From Duganella margarita (GTDB lineage Bacteria; Pseudomonadota; Gammaproteobacteria; Burkholderiales; Burkholderiaceae_D): a stretch of DNA of 64,000 bases. The notes beneath the pieces are model-generated. The model saw nothing but the letters and a program-made list of their open reading frames with translations, was not told the DNA's origin and ran no database searches. Shown piece after piece: positions 42,464 through 50,411 of the stretch (positions are counted from its first letter, which is position 1; every line of letters starts with the position of its first letter). The position numbers and the translations under genes are program-made. The stretch lies in contig NZ_WWCS01000001.1 in NCBI RefSeq assembly GCF_009857535.1, forward strand, positions 434,001 to 498,000, in the 5' to 3' direction.

Positions 42464-44005
42464 ATGACTGAACCGCGCTTGCAGATGCTGGGCATCTCCA
42501 AGATCTATCCCTCGGTGGTGGCCAACGCCGATGTGAACCTGACTGTGATGCCGGGCGAGATCCATGCTGTGCTGGGCGAGAACGGCGCCGGCAAAAGCAC
42601 GCTAATGAAGATCATCTACGGCGTGGTCAAGCCGGACGACGGTCAGATCATGTGGGAAGGCCGCCAGGTGCATATCCATTCGCCGCACGACGCGCGCAAG
42701 CTGGGCATCGGCATGGTGTTCCAGCACTTTGCGCTGTTCGAGACGCTGACGGTGGCCGAGAACATTGCGCTGGCGCTGGACGACAAGGTGTCGCCGGCCG
42801 CGCTGGCGCCGCGCATCAAGCAGGTCTCCGAACAATACGGCTTGCCGCTCGATCCACAACGGCGGGTGCACAGCATGTCGGTCGGCGAGCGGCAGCGGGT
42901 GGAGATTGTGCGCTGCCTGCTGCAGTCGCCCAAGCTGCTGATCATGGACGAGCCGACGTCGGTGTTGACGCCGGATGCGGTGCTCAAGCTGTTCGAGTCG
43001 CTGCGGCGGCTGGCGGCGGAAGGCGTCAGCATCCTGTATATCAGTCACAAGCTCGATGAGATCCAGACGCTGTGCGACAAGGCCACGGTGCTGCGCGCGG
43101 GACGCGTTTCCGGCACCGCGCTGCCGAAGCAGGAAAGCGCGAAGTCGCTGGCCGAGCTGATGATCGGCCGCGAACTGCCGGTGTGCGTACACCAGCCGCG
43201 CGAGCCGGGCGAGATCCGGCTGTCGCTGGAGCATCTGAATGTAGAGAGCAGCGATCCATTCGGCACGCGGCTGAAGGACATCAACCTGTCGCTGCGCAGC
43301 GGCGAGATCGTCGGCATCGCCGGCATTTCCGGCAACGGCCAGCAGCAGCTATTGAAAGTGATTTCCGGCGAACGCACACTGGGCGTGCGCGAAGGGACGC
43401 TGCGCCTTGTCACGCGTGACGTAGGCCTGCTGGATGCGGCACAGCGCCGCCAGCTGGGTCTTGGCTTAGTGCCGGAGGAGCGGCTGGGACGCGGCGCCGC
43501 GCCGGAATTGTCGCTGGCTGATAACGCGCTGCTGACCGGCTACGTGCCGGCCGCCACCACCGGCATGGTCAAGCGTGGCCTGATACAGCGCGGTGCGGTG
43601 CGCGCGTTTGCGCAGCAGGTGATCGAGCGTTTCAAGGTCAAGTGCGGCGGCGCGCAGTCGGCGGCGGCCAGTCTGTCCGGCGGCAACCTGCAAAAGTTCA
43701 TCGTCGGCCGCGAGATCATGCTGGCGCCGAAGGTGATGGTGTTTGCGCAGCCCACGTGGGGCGTGGACATCGGCGCCGCCATGCTGATACGCCAGGCCAT
43801 CATCGACATGCGCGACCAGGGCGTGGCGGTACTGGTGCTGTCCGAGGAGCTGGACGAATTGTTCATGATGAGCGACCGCATCGCCGTGCTGGCCGATGGC
43901 CGGCTGTCGCGCGCGGTGCCGGCGGAAGCCACTAGCATCAACCAGATCGGCGTGTGGATGAGCGGCGATTTCGATTACCAAGGAGCAGAGCATGTCCCGG
44001 CTTGA
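42464..44005 (+). CDS. ABC transporter ATPase, duplicated (BMP/purine nucleoside type)
   Basis: The 513-aa protein has two ATPase halves, as in RbsA/YufO-type importers. The first half has Walker A GENGAGKST (residues 38-46), signature MSVGERQRVEI and Walker B LLIMDEPTSV. The second has a degenerate Walker A (GISGNGQQQLL) and signature SLSGGNLQKFIVGRE with Walker B region VMVFAQPTWGVD, which lacks the usual Glu. Asymmetric halves of this kind are normal in the family. It energises the two permeases that follow, with the BMP protein at 39490 as the likely binding protein. Confidence 0.94.
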   Translation: MTEPRLQMLGISKIYPSVVANADVNLTVMPGEIHAVLGENGAGKSTLMKIIYGVVKPDDGQIMWEGRQVHIHSPHDARKLGIGMVFQHFALFETLTVAENIALALDDKVSPAALAPRIKQVSEQYGLPLDPQRRVHSMSVGERQRVEIVRCLLQSPKLLIMDEPTSVLTPDAVLKLFESLRRLAAEGVSILYISHKLDEIQTLCDKATVLRAGRVSGTALPKQESAKSLAELMIGRELPVCVHQPREPGEIRLSLEHLNVESSDPFGTRLKDINLSLRSGEIVGIAGISGNGQQQLLKVISGERTLGVREGTLRLVTRDVGLLDAAQRRQLGLGLVPEERLGRGAAPELSLADNALLTGYVPAATTGMVKRGLIQRGAVRAFAQQVIERFKVKCGGAQSAAASLSGGNLQKFIVGREIMLAPKVMVFAQPTWGVDIGAAMLIRQAIIDMRDQGVAVLVLSEELDELFMMSDRIAVLADGRLSRAVPAEATSINQIGVWMSGDFDYQGAEHVPA

Positions 44006-45068
44006 ACGACGTCCCGAACCTTCACGCCGCATGATGCTCGCCTCACCGTTGATTGCGGCGGTGGCGATGCTGTTTACCGGCTCGCTGCTGTTCTTCTTTA
44101 TCGGCCAGGCGCCGCTGCATGCGTTCTACGTTTACTTCGTCAAGCCGTGTACCACGTTGTACAGCGTGGGCGAACTGCTGCTGAAGGCGACGCCGCTGAT
44201 CCTGTGTGGCGTGGGCCTGGCGATCGGCTTCCGCGCCAACGTCAACAACATCGGCGCCGACGGCCAGCTGACCATCGGCGCGATTTGCGCCGGTGCGGTG
44301 GCGCTGTATTTCGACGAGGTGCAGGCGTGGTGGGTGCTGCCGCTGATGCTGCTGGCCGGCGCGCTGGGCGGCATGCTGTGGGCGGCGATTCCGGCGCTGC
44401 TGCGTACGCGCTTCAACACCAGCGAGATTCTCGTCAGCCTGATGCTGGTCTACGTGGCGTATCACTTGCTCAGCTATCTGGTGCACGGGCCGATGCGCGA
44501 TCCGGCCGGCTTCAACTTCCCGCAGTCGAAGATGTTCAGCGAGTCGGCTACCTTGCCGCTGCTGGTGGAAGGCTTGCGCGTCAACGCGGCTTTCATCCTG
44601 TCGCTGCTGGCGGCGGGGGCGGCGTGGTTCTTCTGCAAGCACACGTTTGCCGGCTACCGCATGCAGGTCAGCGGCATGGCGCCGGCGGCGGCGCTGTACG
44701 CCGGCTTCAGCGAGCCGCGCAATGTGTGGCTGGCGTTTATGGTCAGCGGCGCGCTGGCCGGCATCGCCGGCGTGGGTGAAGTGGCGGGGCCGCTGGGGCA
44801 GCTGCAGCCGTCGGTGTCGCCGGGCTATGGCTTCGCCGCGATCATCGTCGCGTATGTGGGGCGCTTGCATCCGCTCGGCGTGGTGCTGTCGGCGGTGCTG
44901 ATGTCGCTGCTGTACATCGGCGGCGAGACGGCGCAGATCGAGTTGCAGACGCCGTCCGCCATCACCGGCATCTTCCAGGGACTGCTGCTGTTTTATCTGC
45001 TGGCGGCGGACCTGTTCATTCACTATCGTATCAAGCCGCACAAGCGTGTGGCGGGAGTGCCGGCATGA
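43992..45068 (+). CDS. ABC transporter permease 1 (BMP/purine nucleoside type)
   Basis: This 358-aa polytopic protein has about ten hydrophobic segments and the branched-chain/ribose-type permease signature (FRANVNNIGADGQLTIGAICAG, FNTSEILVSLMLVYVAYHLLSYL). It overlaps the ATPase gene by 14 bp and the second permease by 4 bp, so the three are one translationally coupled operon. It resembles YufP/NupP in length and order. Confidence 0.93.
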   Translation: MSRLERRPEPSRRMMLASPLIAAVAMLFTGSLLFFFIGQAPLHAFYVYFVKPCTTLYSVGELLLKATPLILCGVGLAIGFRANVNNIGADGQLTIGAICAGAVALYFDEVQAWWVLPLMLLAGALGGMLWAAIPALLRTRFNTSEILVSLMLVYVAYHLLSYLVHGPMRDPAGFNFPQSKMFSESATLPLLVEGLRVNAAFILSLLAAGAAWFFCKHTFAGYRMQVSGMAPAAALYAGFSEPRNVWLAFMVSGALAGIAGVGEVAGPLGQLQPSVSPGYGFAAIIVAYVGRLHPLGVVLSAVLMSLLYIGGETAQIELQTPSAITGIFQGLLLFYLLAADLFIHYRIKPHKRVAGVPA

Positions 45069-45991
45069 TGACCACTGAATTGTTGATCGCTTTCCTCGCC
45101 AGCACCGCCGGCGCGGCCACGCCGCTGGTGGTGGCGTCGATGGGCGAGCTGGTGACGGAGCGTTCCGGCGTGCTCAATCTGGGCATGGAGGGCATGATGC
45201 TGATCGGCGCGGTGGTCGGCTTCGGCGTCACGCTGGGCACCGGCAGCATGGCCGCCGGCTTGCTGGCGGCGGCGGCGGCGGGCATGTTGATGTCGCTGAT
45301 CTTCGGCTTCCTGGTGCTGACGCTGCAAACCAACCAGGTAGCCACCGGCCTGGCGCTAACCTTGTTCGGCATCGGCGCATCGGCCTTCATCGGCCAGGGT
45401 TTCGTCGGCCAGACGGTGGCGCCGATGCCGCACCTGCATTTTCCGCTGCTGTCCGAACTGCCGTTTGTCGGGCCGCTGCTGTTCCGCTTTGATGCGATGG
45501 TGTATGCGTCGGTGGCGCTGGTGGTGGCGATCGGCTGGATGCTGGCGCGCACGCGGCTGGGCCTGATCATCCGCGCGGTGGGCGAGTCGCCGCACAGCGC
45601 GCACGCAATCGGCTTTCCGGTGATCGGCCTGCGTTATGGCACCGTGCTGTTTGGCGGCGCGCTGGCGGGACTGGGCGGCGCCTACCTGTCGCTGGCGCTA
45701 ACGCCGATGTGGGTCGAGGGCATGACGGCAGGGCGGGGCTGGATCGCGCTGGCGCAGGTGGTGTTCGCGACGTGGAAGCCGCGCGGCGTGCTGGTCGGCG
45801 CGTATCTGTTCGGCGGCGTGACCATGCTGCAGTTCCACGGGCAGGGCATGGGGCTGGCGATTCCGTCGGAGTTCCTGTCGATGCTGCCATACCTCGCCAC
45901 TATCGTGGTGCTAGTGATTATCTGCCGCAATCCGCAGACAATCTTGCTGAATAAGCCAATGTCTCTGGGGCAGAATTTCAAACCTGACTAG
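45065..45991 (+). CDS. ABC transporter permease 2 (BMP/purine nucleoside type)
   Basis: This 308-aa polytopic protein has the YufQ/NupQ-type pattern (PLVVASMGELVTERSGVLNLGMEGMMLIGAVVGF in part, and GLIIRAVGESPHSAHAIGFPVIGLRYGTVLFGGALAGLGGAYLSL in part). Together with permease 1 it forms the transmembrane channel. It ends the plus-strand operon. No terminator is evident before the chemoreceptor gene. Confidence 0.93.
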   Translation: MMTTELLIAFLASTAGAATPLVVASMGELVTERSGVLNLGMEGMMLIGAVVGFGVTLGTGSMAAGLLAAAAAGMLMSLIFGFLVLTLQTNQVATGLALTLFGIGASAFIGQGFVGQTVAPMPHLHFPLLSELPFVGPLLFRFDAMVYASVALVVAIGWMLARTRLGLIIRAVGESPHSAHAIGFPVIGLRYGTVLFGGALAGLGGAYLSLALTPMWVEGMTAGRGWIALAQVVFATWKPRGVLVGAYLFGGVTMLQFHGQGMGLAIPSEFLSMLPYLATIVVLVIICRNPQTILLNKPMSLGQNFKPD

Positions 45992-46162
45992 ATTGCCTGT
46001 TGTATCGTTGCACAAAAAATCGCATTGCGACAATTGGTGACTTTCGTCGCGCCAGAAACCACTATTCTGTGTACACAGGCCCATTGCGTGCCTGTGGCGC
46101 TCCCCAGCCCCCGGTTCGCCTCTACTGATACTGATCCCATAAAAGCAAGTAAAGGAACCGTC

Positions 46163-47830
46163 ATGCGAGTAAACAGCCCGGTTACGTCCAACGAATACGT
46201 CATGGACGATGGCAAGACCATCGTCTCCAGTACCGATTTGCAGGGCAATATCAATTACGCCAATCCGTACTTCATTGAAGTCAGCGGCTTCACGGAAGAG
46301 GAGTTGATGGGCGCGCCGCAAAACATCGTGCGTCATCCGGACATGCCGGTCGAAGCCTTCGCCGACCTGTGGGCCACCATCAAGGATGGCATGCCGTGGA
46401 CCGGGCTGGTGAAGAACCGCTGCAAGAACGGCGACTTCTACTGGGTGCTGGCCAACGTCACCCCGGTGATCGAGAACGGCAAGCCGGTCGGCTATCTGTC
46501 GGTGCGCACCAAGCCGTCGCGCGAGCAGGTGCGCGAGACCGATGCGGCGTACCGCGAAATCAAGAATGGCAATCCACGCAAGCTGCGCATCGTCAAGGGC
46601 CGCGCGGTATCGACCGGGGTGCTGGCGCAGCTCAAGGCGTTGACCACGACGTCGCTGTCGGCGCAGATCGGCGCCGCCACCGCGCTGCTGGTCGGCGTGC
46701 TGGGCGTGCTGGCGCTGATGCTGCTGGTGATGGACGACGCCACCGCCGCCAAGGCGCATGGCTGGCTGGGCGGCGCCGCCATCGTCGCCATGCTTGGCAT
46801 GCTGGCGTTCGGCCGCAACCTGTATGTCAACGTGGCGCTGCCGCTGCGGCAAGCCACCAAGGCGGCGCGCATGATGGCCGGCGGCGACCTGACCGCCACC
46901 ATCGACATCCAGCGCGACGATGAAGTGGGGCAGCTGCTGGCGGCGCTGCGCCAGACCAATATCAACCTGCACAGCATCATCGGCGACGTACGCGCCAACT
47001 TTGACCAGATCTCGCTGGCCACCGACGAGATTGCCGATGGCAATATGGATTTGTCGGGCCGCACCGAATCGCAGGCGTCCAGCCTGCAGCAGACGGCGTC
47101 CAGCATGGAGCAGCTGACCGCCACTGTTCAGCAGAGCGCCACCAATGTCGCCAGCGCCAACGAACTGGCCGAGCGCGCGCGCGAAGTGGCGACACAGGGC
47201 GGCAGCATCGTTTCGCAGGTGGTGACGACCATGGGCGACATCAGCGCCTCGTCCAACAAGATCCTCGACATCATCGGCCTGATCGACGGCATCGCGTTCC
47301 AGACCAATATCCTGGCCCTGAATGCGGCGGTGGAGGCGGCGCGCGCCGGCGAGCAGGGACGCGGCTTTGCGGTGGTGGCCAGCGAGGTGCGCGGGCTGGC
47401 GCAGCGTTCGGCCACGGCGGCCAAGGAGATCAAGGAACTGATCGATACGTCGATCCAGAAGGTGCAGGCCGGCACCACGCTGACCAACAACGCCGGCGTC
47501 ACCATGAACCAGGTGATCGAGTCGGTGTGCCGCGTGTCGCAGGTGATGGGCGAGATTTCCAACTCCACGCGTGAACAGAGTTCGGGCATCGGCCAGGTCA
47601 ACGAGGCGGTGATCAAGATCGACGACATCACGCAGCAGAACGCGGCGCTGGTGGAGCAGGCCGCCGCTGCCGCCGGCAACCTGGCGCAGCAGGCGCGCTG
47701 CGTGTCGCAGGCGATGGCGGTGTTCAAGCTGCAGCAGTTGCCGGGCGGCGCGCGCGGCGCCCGGCCGGTGGGCGGACAGCCGTCGCGGCCGCAGGTCAAC
47801 AGCAAGCCCCAGTTGCGGCTGCCCGCTTGA
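46163..47830 (+). CDS. Aer-like PAS-containing methyl-accepting chemotaxis protein
   Basis: The start chosen is ATG 46163 ([13 protein letters not shown]), with AAAGGAA upstream; the 46 residues before it in frame are not protein-like. The 555-aa receptor has a PAS domain (about 8-115; [39 protein letters not shown]) and a hydrophobic pair (about 172-220) without a large periplasmic loop. HAMP and the signalling helices follow with the conserved tip ([20 protein letters not shown]). PAS domains of Aer type bind FAD and sense redox state. It follows the purine ABC operon by 171 bp. A link to purine taxis is only positional. Confidence 0.92.
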   Translation: MRVNSPVTSNEYVMDDGKTIVSSTDLQGNINYANPYFIEVSGFTEEELMGAPQNIVRHPDMPVEAFADLWATIKDGMPWTGLVKNRCKNGDFYWVLANVTPVIENGKPVGYLSVRTKPSREQVRETDAAYREIKNGNPRKLRIVKGRAVSTGVLAQLKALTTTSLSAQIGAATALLVGVLGVLALMLLVMDDATAAKAHGWLGGAAIVAMLGMLAFGRNLYVNVALPLRQATKAARMMAGGDLTATIDIQRDDEVGQLLAALRQTNINLHSIIGDVRANFDQISLATDEIADGNMDLSGRTESQASSLQQTASSMEQLTATVQQSATNVASANELAERAREVATQGGSIVSQVVTTMGDISASSNKILDIIGLIDGIAFQTNILALNAAVEAARAGEQGRGFAVVASEVRGLAQRSATAAKEIKELIDTSIQKVQAGTTLTNNAGVTMNQVIESVCRVSQVMGEISNSTREQSSGIGQVNEAVIKIDDITQQNAALVEQAAAAAGNLAQQARCVSQAMAVFKLQQLPGGARGARPVGGQPSRPQVNSKPQLRLPA

Positions 47831-47859
47831 TATCATGTTGCCTTTAATGGGCAACATGG

Positions 47860-48171
47860 ATGGCAGGCATGAAGGTGACGCTGGCAGGGCAGGGATGGAC
47901 CTTTGAGGCGGCGGCACCGGATACGTTGCTGCAGGCGGCCGACCGCGCCGGCATCCGCCTGCCCAGCTCGTGCCGTAACGGCACCTGCCGCACCTGCATC
48001 TGCCAGGCCACCAGCGGCAAGGTGCGCTACAAGATCGACTGGCCGGGCCTGAGCCCGGACGAAAAACGCGAGGGCTACATCCTGCCCTGCGTGGCCATCG
48101 CCGAGACCGACCTGGTCATTCTGGCGCCCGCCGCCGGTAAGCTCCCGGTCCTACCCCGTACTGACGCTTGA
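47860..48171 (+). CDS. plant-type [2Fe-2S] ferredoxin
   Basis: The 103-aa protein has the cluster ligands Cys38, Cys43, Cys46 (SSCRNGTCRTCIC) and Cys77 (LPCVAIAETDL), with the beta-grasp frame of plant-type ferredoxins. An extra Cys48 is present. An alternative start at 47869 would shorten it by three residues. It could donate electrons to an oxygenase. The Rieske oxygenase at 38504 lacks a local partner, but the two genes are 8 kb apart, so this is speculation. Its 3' end overlaps the convergent AraC gene by 56 bp. Confidence 0.9.
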   Translation: MAGMKVTLAGQGWTFEAAAPDTLLQAADRAGIRLPSSCRNGTCRTCICQATSGKVRYKIDWPGLSPDEKREGYILPCVAIAETDLVILAPAAGKLPVLPRTDA

Positions 48172-49009
48172 AGGCGCGGTTGAACGCCGCCTCCGACTGA
48201 TATCCCACTGCTTCACCGACCACGCCGGCCGGCTGGCCATCATCCAGCAGGCGGGCGGCGCGCGCCATACGCAGTTGCGCCAGCACGTCGGCCGGCGTGG
48301 CGTTGGCGGCCTGCTTGAACAGACGGGCGAAGGTGGCGCGCGACATGTGGCTGGTGTCGGCCAGCTGTTCCAGCGTCCACGGCTTTTCCGGCGCGGTCAG
48401 CATGCCGTTGAGGGCGGCTTGCAAGCGGCGCTCGGCCAGTACGCCGAACAGGCCGGGCACCGCCAGCGCCTGCTCCAGCCAGGTGCGGATCAGCAGAGCG
48501 AACAGGGCCGAGGCCAGCTGACGGATGATGGCTGCCGAGCCGCCGCGCGGCGTTTCCGCCTCTTCTTGCAGCATGCGCAGCAGGTGACGCAGGCTTTGCG
48601 CGTCCGGGCGGCCGGCGGTGTGCACCACCAGCACCTCCGGCAAGGCCGCCAATAGACCGGCGCTGCCGTGGGCATCGAAGCGGAATTCGCCGCACAGGAT
48701 GTCGGTCTGCGGGCCGTCACCGTCGTTGGCCAGGGAACGCAGCACGCCGGGCGCGCTGTGCGGGGCCGACGCGTGCTGCGGATCGCCGATGTGCAGCCGG
48801 TGGGCGCGGCCATGCGGGAAGACGATGATGTCGCCGGTTTGCAGCGTCTGGCCTTCGGCCTGCGCTTCGCCGCGCACGATCAGGTGGTAGGGAGCAACGC
48901 CGCGTGGCGTGCCTTCGTGGTCCAGTACCCATGGCGCGCCAAAGCGGCAGCGCACGTCGAGCGCGGTGCGCACGGGGTACAGGGAGAGCAGGTGGCTGAG
49001 AGGGTCCAT
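48116..49009 (-). CDS. AraC-family transcriptional regulator (cupin_6 sensor)
   Basis: The 297-aa protein has an N-terminal cupin (LIVRGEAQAEGQTLQTGDIIVFPHGRAHRLHIG) and a C-terminal pair of helix-turn-helix units (LEQLADTSHMSRATFARLFKQA; VVGEAVGYQSEAAFNRAFKRQYG). It is divergent from the AhpD-like gene (112 bp between starts), which is its likely target; such pairs respond to reactive aldehydes or peroxides in other bacteria. The last 56 bp overlap the ferredoxin gene on the other strand. Confidence 0.93.
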   Translation of the reverse strand: MDPLSHLLSLYPVRTALDVRCRFGAPWVLDHEGTPRGVAPYHLIVRGEAQAEGQTLQTGDIIVFPHGRAHRLHIGDPQHASAPHSAPGVLRSLANDGDGPQTDILCGEFRFDAHGSAGLLAALPEVLVVHTAGRPDAQSLRHLLRMLQEEAETPRGGSAAIIRQLASALFALLIRTWLEQALAVPGLFGVLAERRLQAALNGMLTAPEKPWTLEQLADTSHMSRATFARLFKQAANATPADVLAQLRMARAARLLDDGQPAGVVGEAVGYQSEAAFNRAFKRQYGVGPGAYRRRAPE

Positions 49010-49026
49010 AAGTAAGTGCTGAGACG

Positions 49027-49046
49027 ATAGAGCAAATTATAGAGCA
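49027..49046. promoter_or_regulatory. short direct repeat before the AraC gene
   Basis: ATAGAGCA occurs at 49027-49034 and 49039-49046, 12 bp apart, just upstream of the AraC start. It could be a regulator site. The spacing is not that of classic AraC half-sites. Confidence 0.25.
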
Positions 49047-49121
49047 TTTGAGGTATTCAGCATCGCAGACGAACGGCCTAAACTGTTTCTCATACCAACC
49101 GACTTTGAAAGGAAACACATC

Positions 49122-49658
49122 ATGTCCCGCCTGTTCACCCAACCCGTCTCGGAAGCCACCGGCCAAGCTGCGCAACTGTTCACCGCCATCAAGGGCGCGA
49201 TCGGCAAGGTGCCGAATGCCTATGCAGCTGTCGGCAGCAACAGCCCGGTAGCGCTGGAAGCCGCGTTAAACCTGGATGGCGCGCTGCGCAAAGGCAGCCT
49301 GAGCGCGAAGGAAATCGAAGTGGTCAAGCTGGCCGTCAGCCAGGATGCCCAGTGTGACTACTGCCTGGCCGCGCACACGCTGATGGGCGGCAAGGCCGGC
49401 CTGAGCGCTGACGCCATCAAGGCCGTGCGTTACGGCCAGGACAGCGGCGACGCGCGCCTGAACGCGCTGGCTACCTTTGTGCACAGCGTGGTGACCACCA
49501 GCGGCGACGTGCCGGCCGAGGTGGTGGCGGCGGTCAAGGCAGCCGGCTACAGCGACACGCAGATCGTCGATACGCTGCTGGCGATCACGTCGATTACGTT
49601 CACCAACCTGTTCAACCGGGTCAACGTGACTGACATCGACTTCCCGCGCGCCGCTTAA
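49122..49658 (+). CDS. AhpD-like carboxymuconolactone decarboxylase-family peroxidase
   Basis: This 178-aa all-helical protein has the AhpD redox motif Cys78-Asp-Tyr-Cys81 followed by His85 (CDYCLAAH) and upstream glutamates (SAKEIEVVKLAV). Such proteins reduce peroxides through the cysteine pair. GAAAGGAAA precedes the start. It is divergent from the AraC regulator. The N-terminus (FTQPVSEATGQAAQLFTAIKGAIGKVPNAYAAVGS in part) is the usual one for the 'carboxymuconolactone decarboxylase' annotated group. Confidence 0.92.
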   Translation: MSRLFTQPVSEATGQAAQLFTAIKGAIGKVPNAYAAVGSNSPVALEAALNLDGALRKGSLSAKEIEVVKLAVSQDAQCDYCLAAHTLMGGKAGLSADAIKAVRYGQDSGDARLNALATFVHSVVTTSGDVPAEVVAAVKAAGYSDTQIVDTLLAITSITFTNLFNRVNVTDIDFPRAA

Positions 49659-49670
49659 TTGTCCTGCGTA

Positions 49671-49757
49671 GTCATTCCGGCGCAGGCCGGAATCCATAGA
49701 CCGCATGCGCTTACGCAAAGCACGCGTTCCATGGGTTCCGGCCTCCGCCGCAACGAC
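49671..49757. repeat. REP-like palindromic element, copy A (degenerate right half)
   Basis: The left hairpin is ATTCCGGC 49674-49681 / GCCGGAAT 49686-49693, preceded by GTC and followed by CCATAGA. The right half (CCATGGGTTCCGGC..., ending AACGAC) is a degraded mirror. It has the same design as copy B at 60404-60473. It lies between two convergent genes. Confidence 0.65.
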
Positions 49758-49766
49758 GGGCGTGGC

Positions 49767-50078
49767 TTAATCTTCGCCGGGTTTGCGGAGGCGCTGCAGG
49801 AGCGCCTCCGTGGTCTCGCTGAGCGGCACGCCGTGCCGTCTCAGCAGCTGGATATTCAGCACCATGTTTTCCAGCACCAGCTTGGCCGCCACGGCCAGCA
49901 GCGTCAGGTGTTTGTCTTCGTCGCTGAAGCTTTCCATCGCATCGGCCATCTCGCACAGATGGTTGGAGATCAGTCCGCGCAGATCGTGTTCTTCAAAGGG
50001 CAGGTCGGCGAAGTCGATCGGATCTTCCTTCTCCACTTCCTGCATCAGCAGTTCCAGTTCTTGCGGCGTAATCGACAT
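49767..50078 (-). CDS. small hypothetical acidic helical protein
   Basis: The start chosen is ATG 50078 (MSITPQELELLMQEVEKED), with GGAG about seven bases upstream. The 103-aa protein is acidic at the front and helical throughout (LISNHLCEMADAMESFSDEDKHLTLLAVAAKLVLENMVLNIQLL). It has no signal peptide and no recognised domain. It is divergent from the MoaD/ThiS-like gene (61 bp between starts), which may mean shared control. Confidence 0.7.
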   Translation of the reverse strand: MSITPQELELLMQEVEKEDPIDFADLPFEEHDLRGLISNHLCEMADAMESFSDEDKHLTLLAVAAKLVLENMVLNIQLLRRHGVPLSETTEALLQRLRKPGED

Positions 50079-50139
50079 GCAGGACTCCGTTGGTTGAGGC
50101 AATTTCATTTTAGCGCCAATCGGCATAGAATCAGTGCGC

Positions 50140-50409
50140 ATGGCGCATCTCATCTTCACACAACAGTTAGGGCGCTTCATGACCGTGCCGCAGGTGGAGA
50201 CCCAGGCGGCCGATCTGCGCGGCGCCCTGGACGCGTGCTTTGCCGACCACCCGCGGCTGCGCGGCTACGTGCTCGACGAGCAGGGACACCTGCGCGAGAA
50301 CGTGGCGATCTTCATCGACGGCCGGCGCGCGCGCGATCCGCGCCGGCTGGATGATGCGCTGGCGCCCCAATCCCAAGTCTATATTCTGCAAGCTTTGTCA
50401 GGAGGCTGA
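50140..50409 (+). CDS. MoaD/ThiS-type ubiquitin-like small protein with C-terminal Gly-Gly
   Basis: The start chosen is ATG 50140 (MAHLIFTQQLGRF); GTG at 50134 is possible. The 89-aa protein matches the beta-grasp pattern of MoaD/ThiS sulfur carriers (DLRGALDACFADHPRLRGYVLDEQGHLRENVAIFIDGRR). It ends in exact ALSGG, the diglycine tail that is adenylated and thiocarboxylated in this family. No moeB/thiF-like activating enzyme and no molybdopterin or thiamine genes are near. It is encoded 2 bp before a BNR-repeat protein, so the two are surely co-translated. Confidence 0.85.
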   Translation: MAHLIFTQQLGRFMTVPQVETQAADLRGALDACFADHPRLRGYVLDEQGHLRENVAIFIDGRRARDPRRLDDALAPQSQVYILQALSGG

Positions 50410-50411
50410 CC

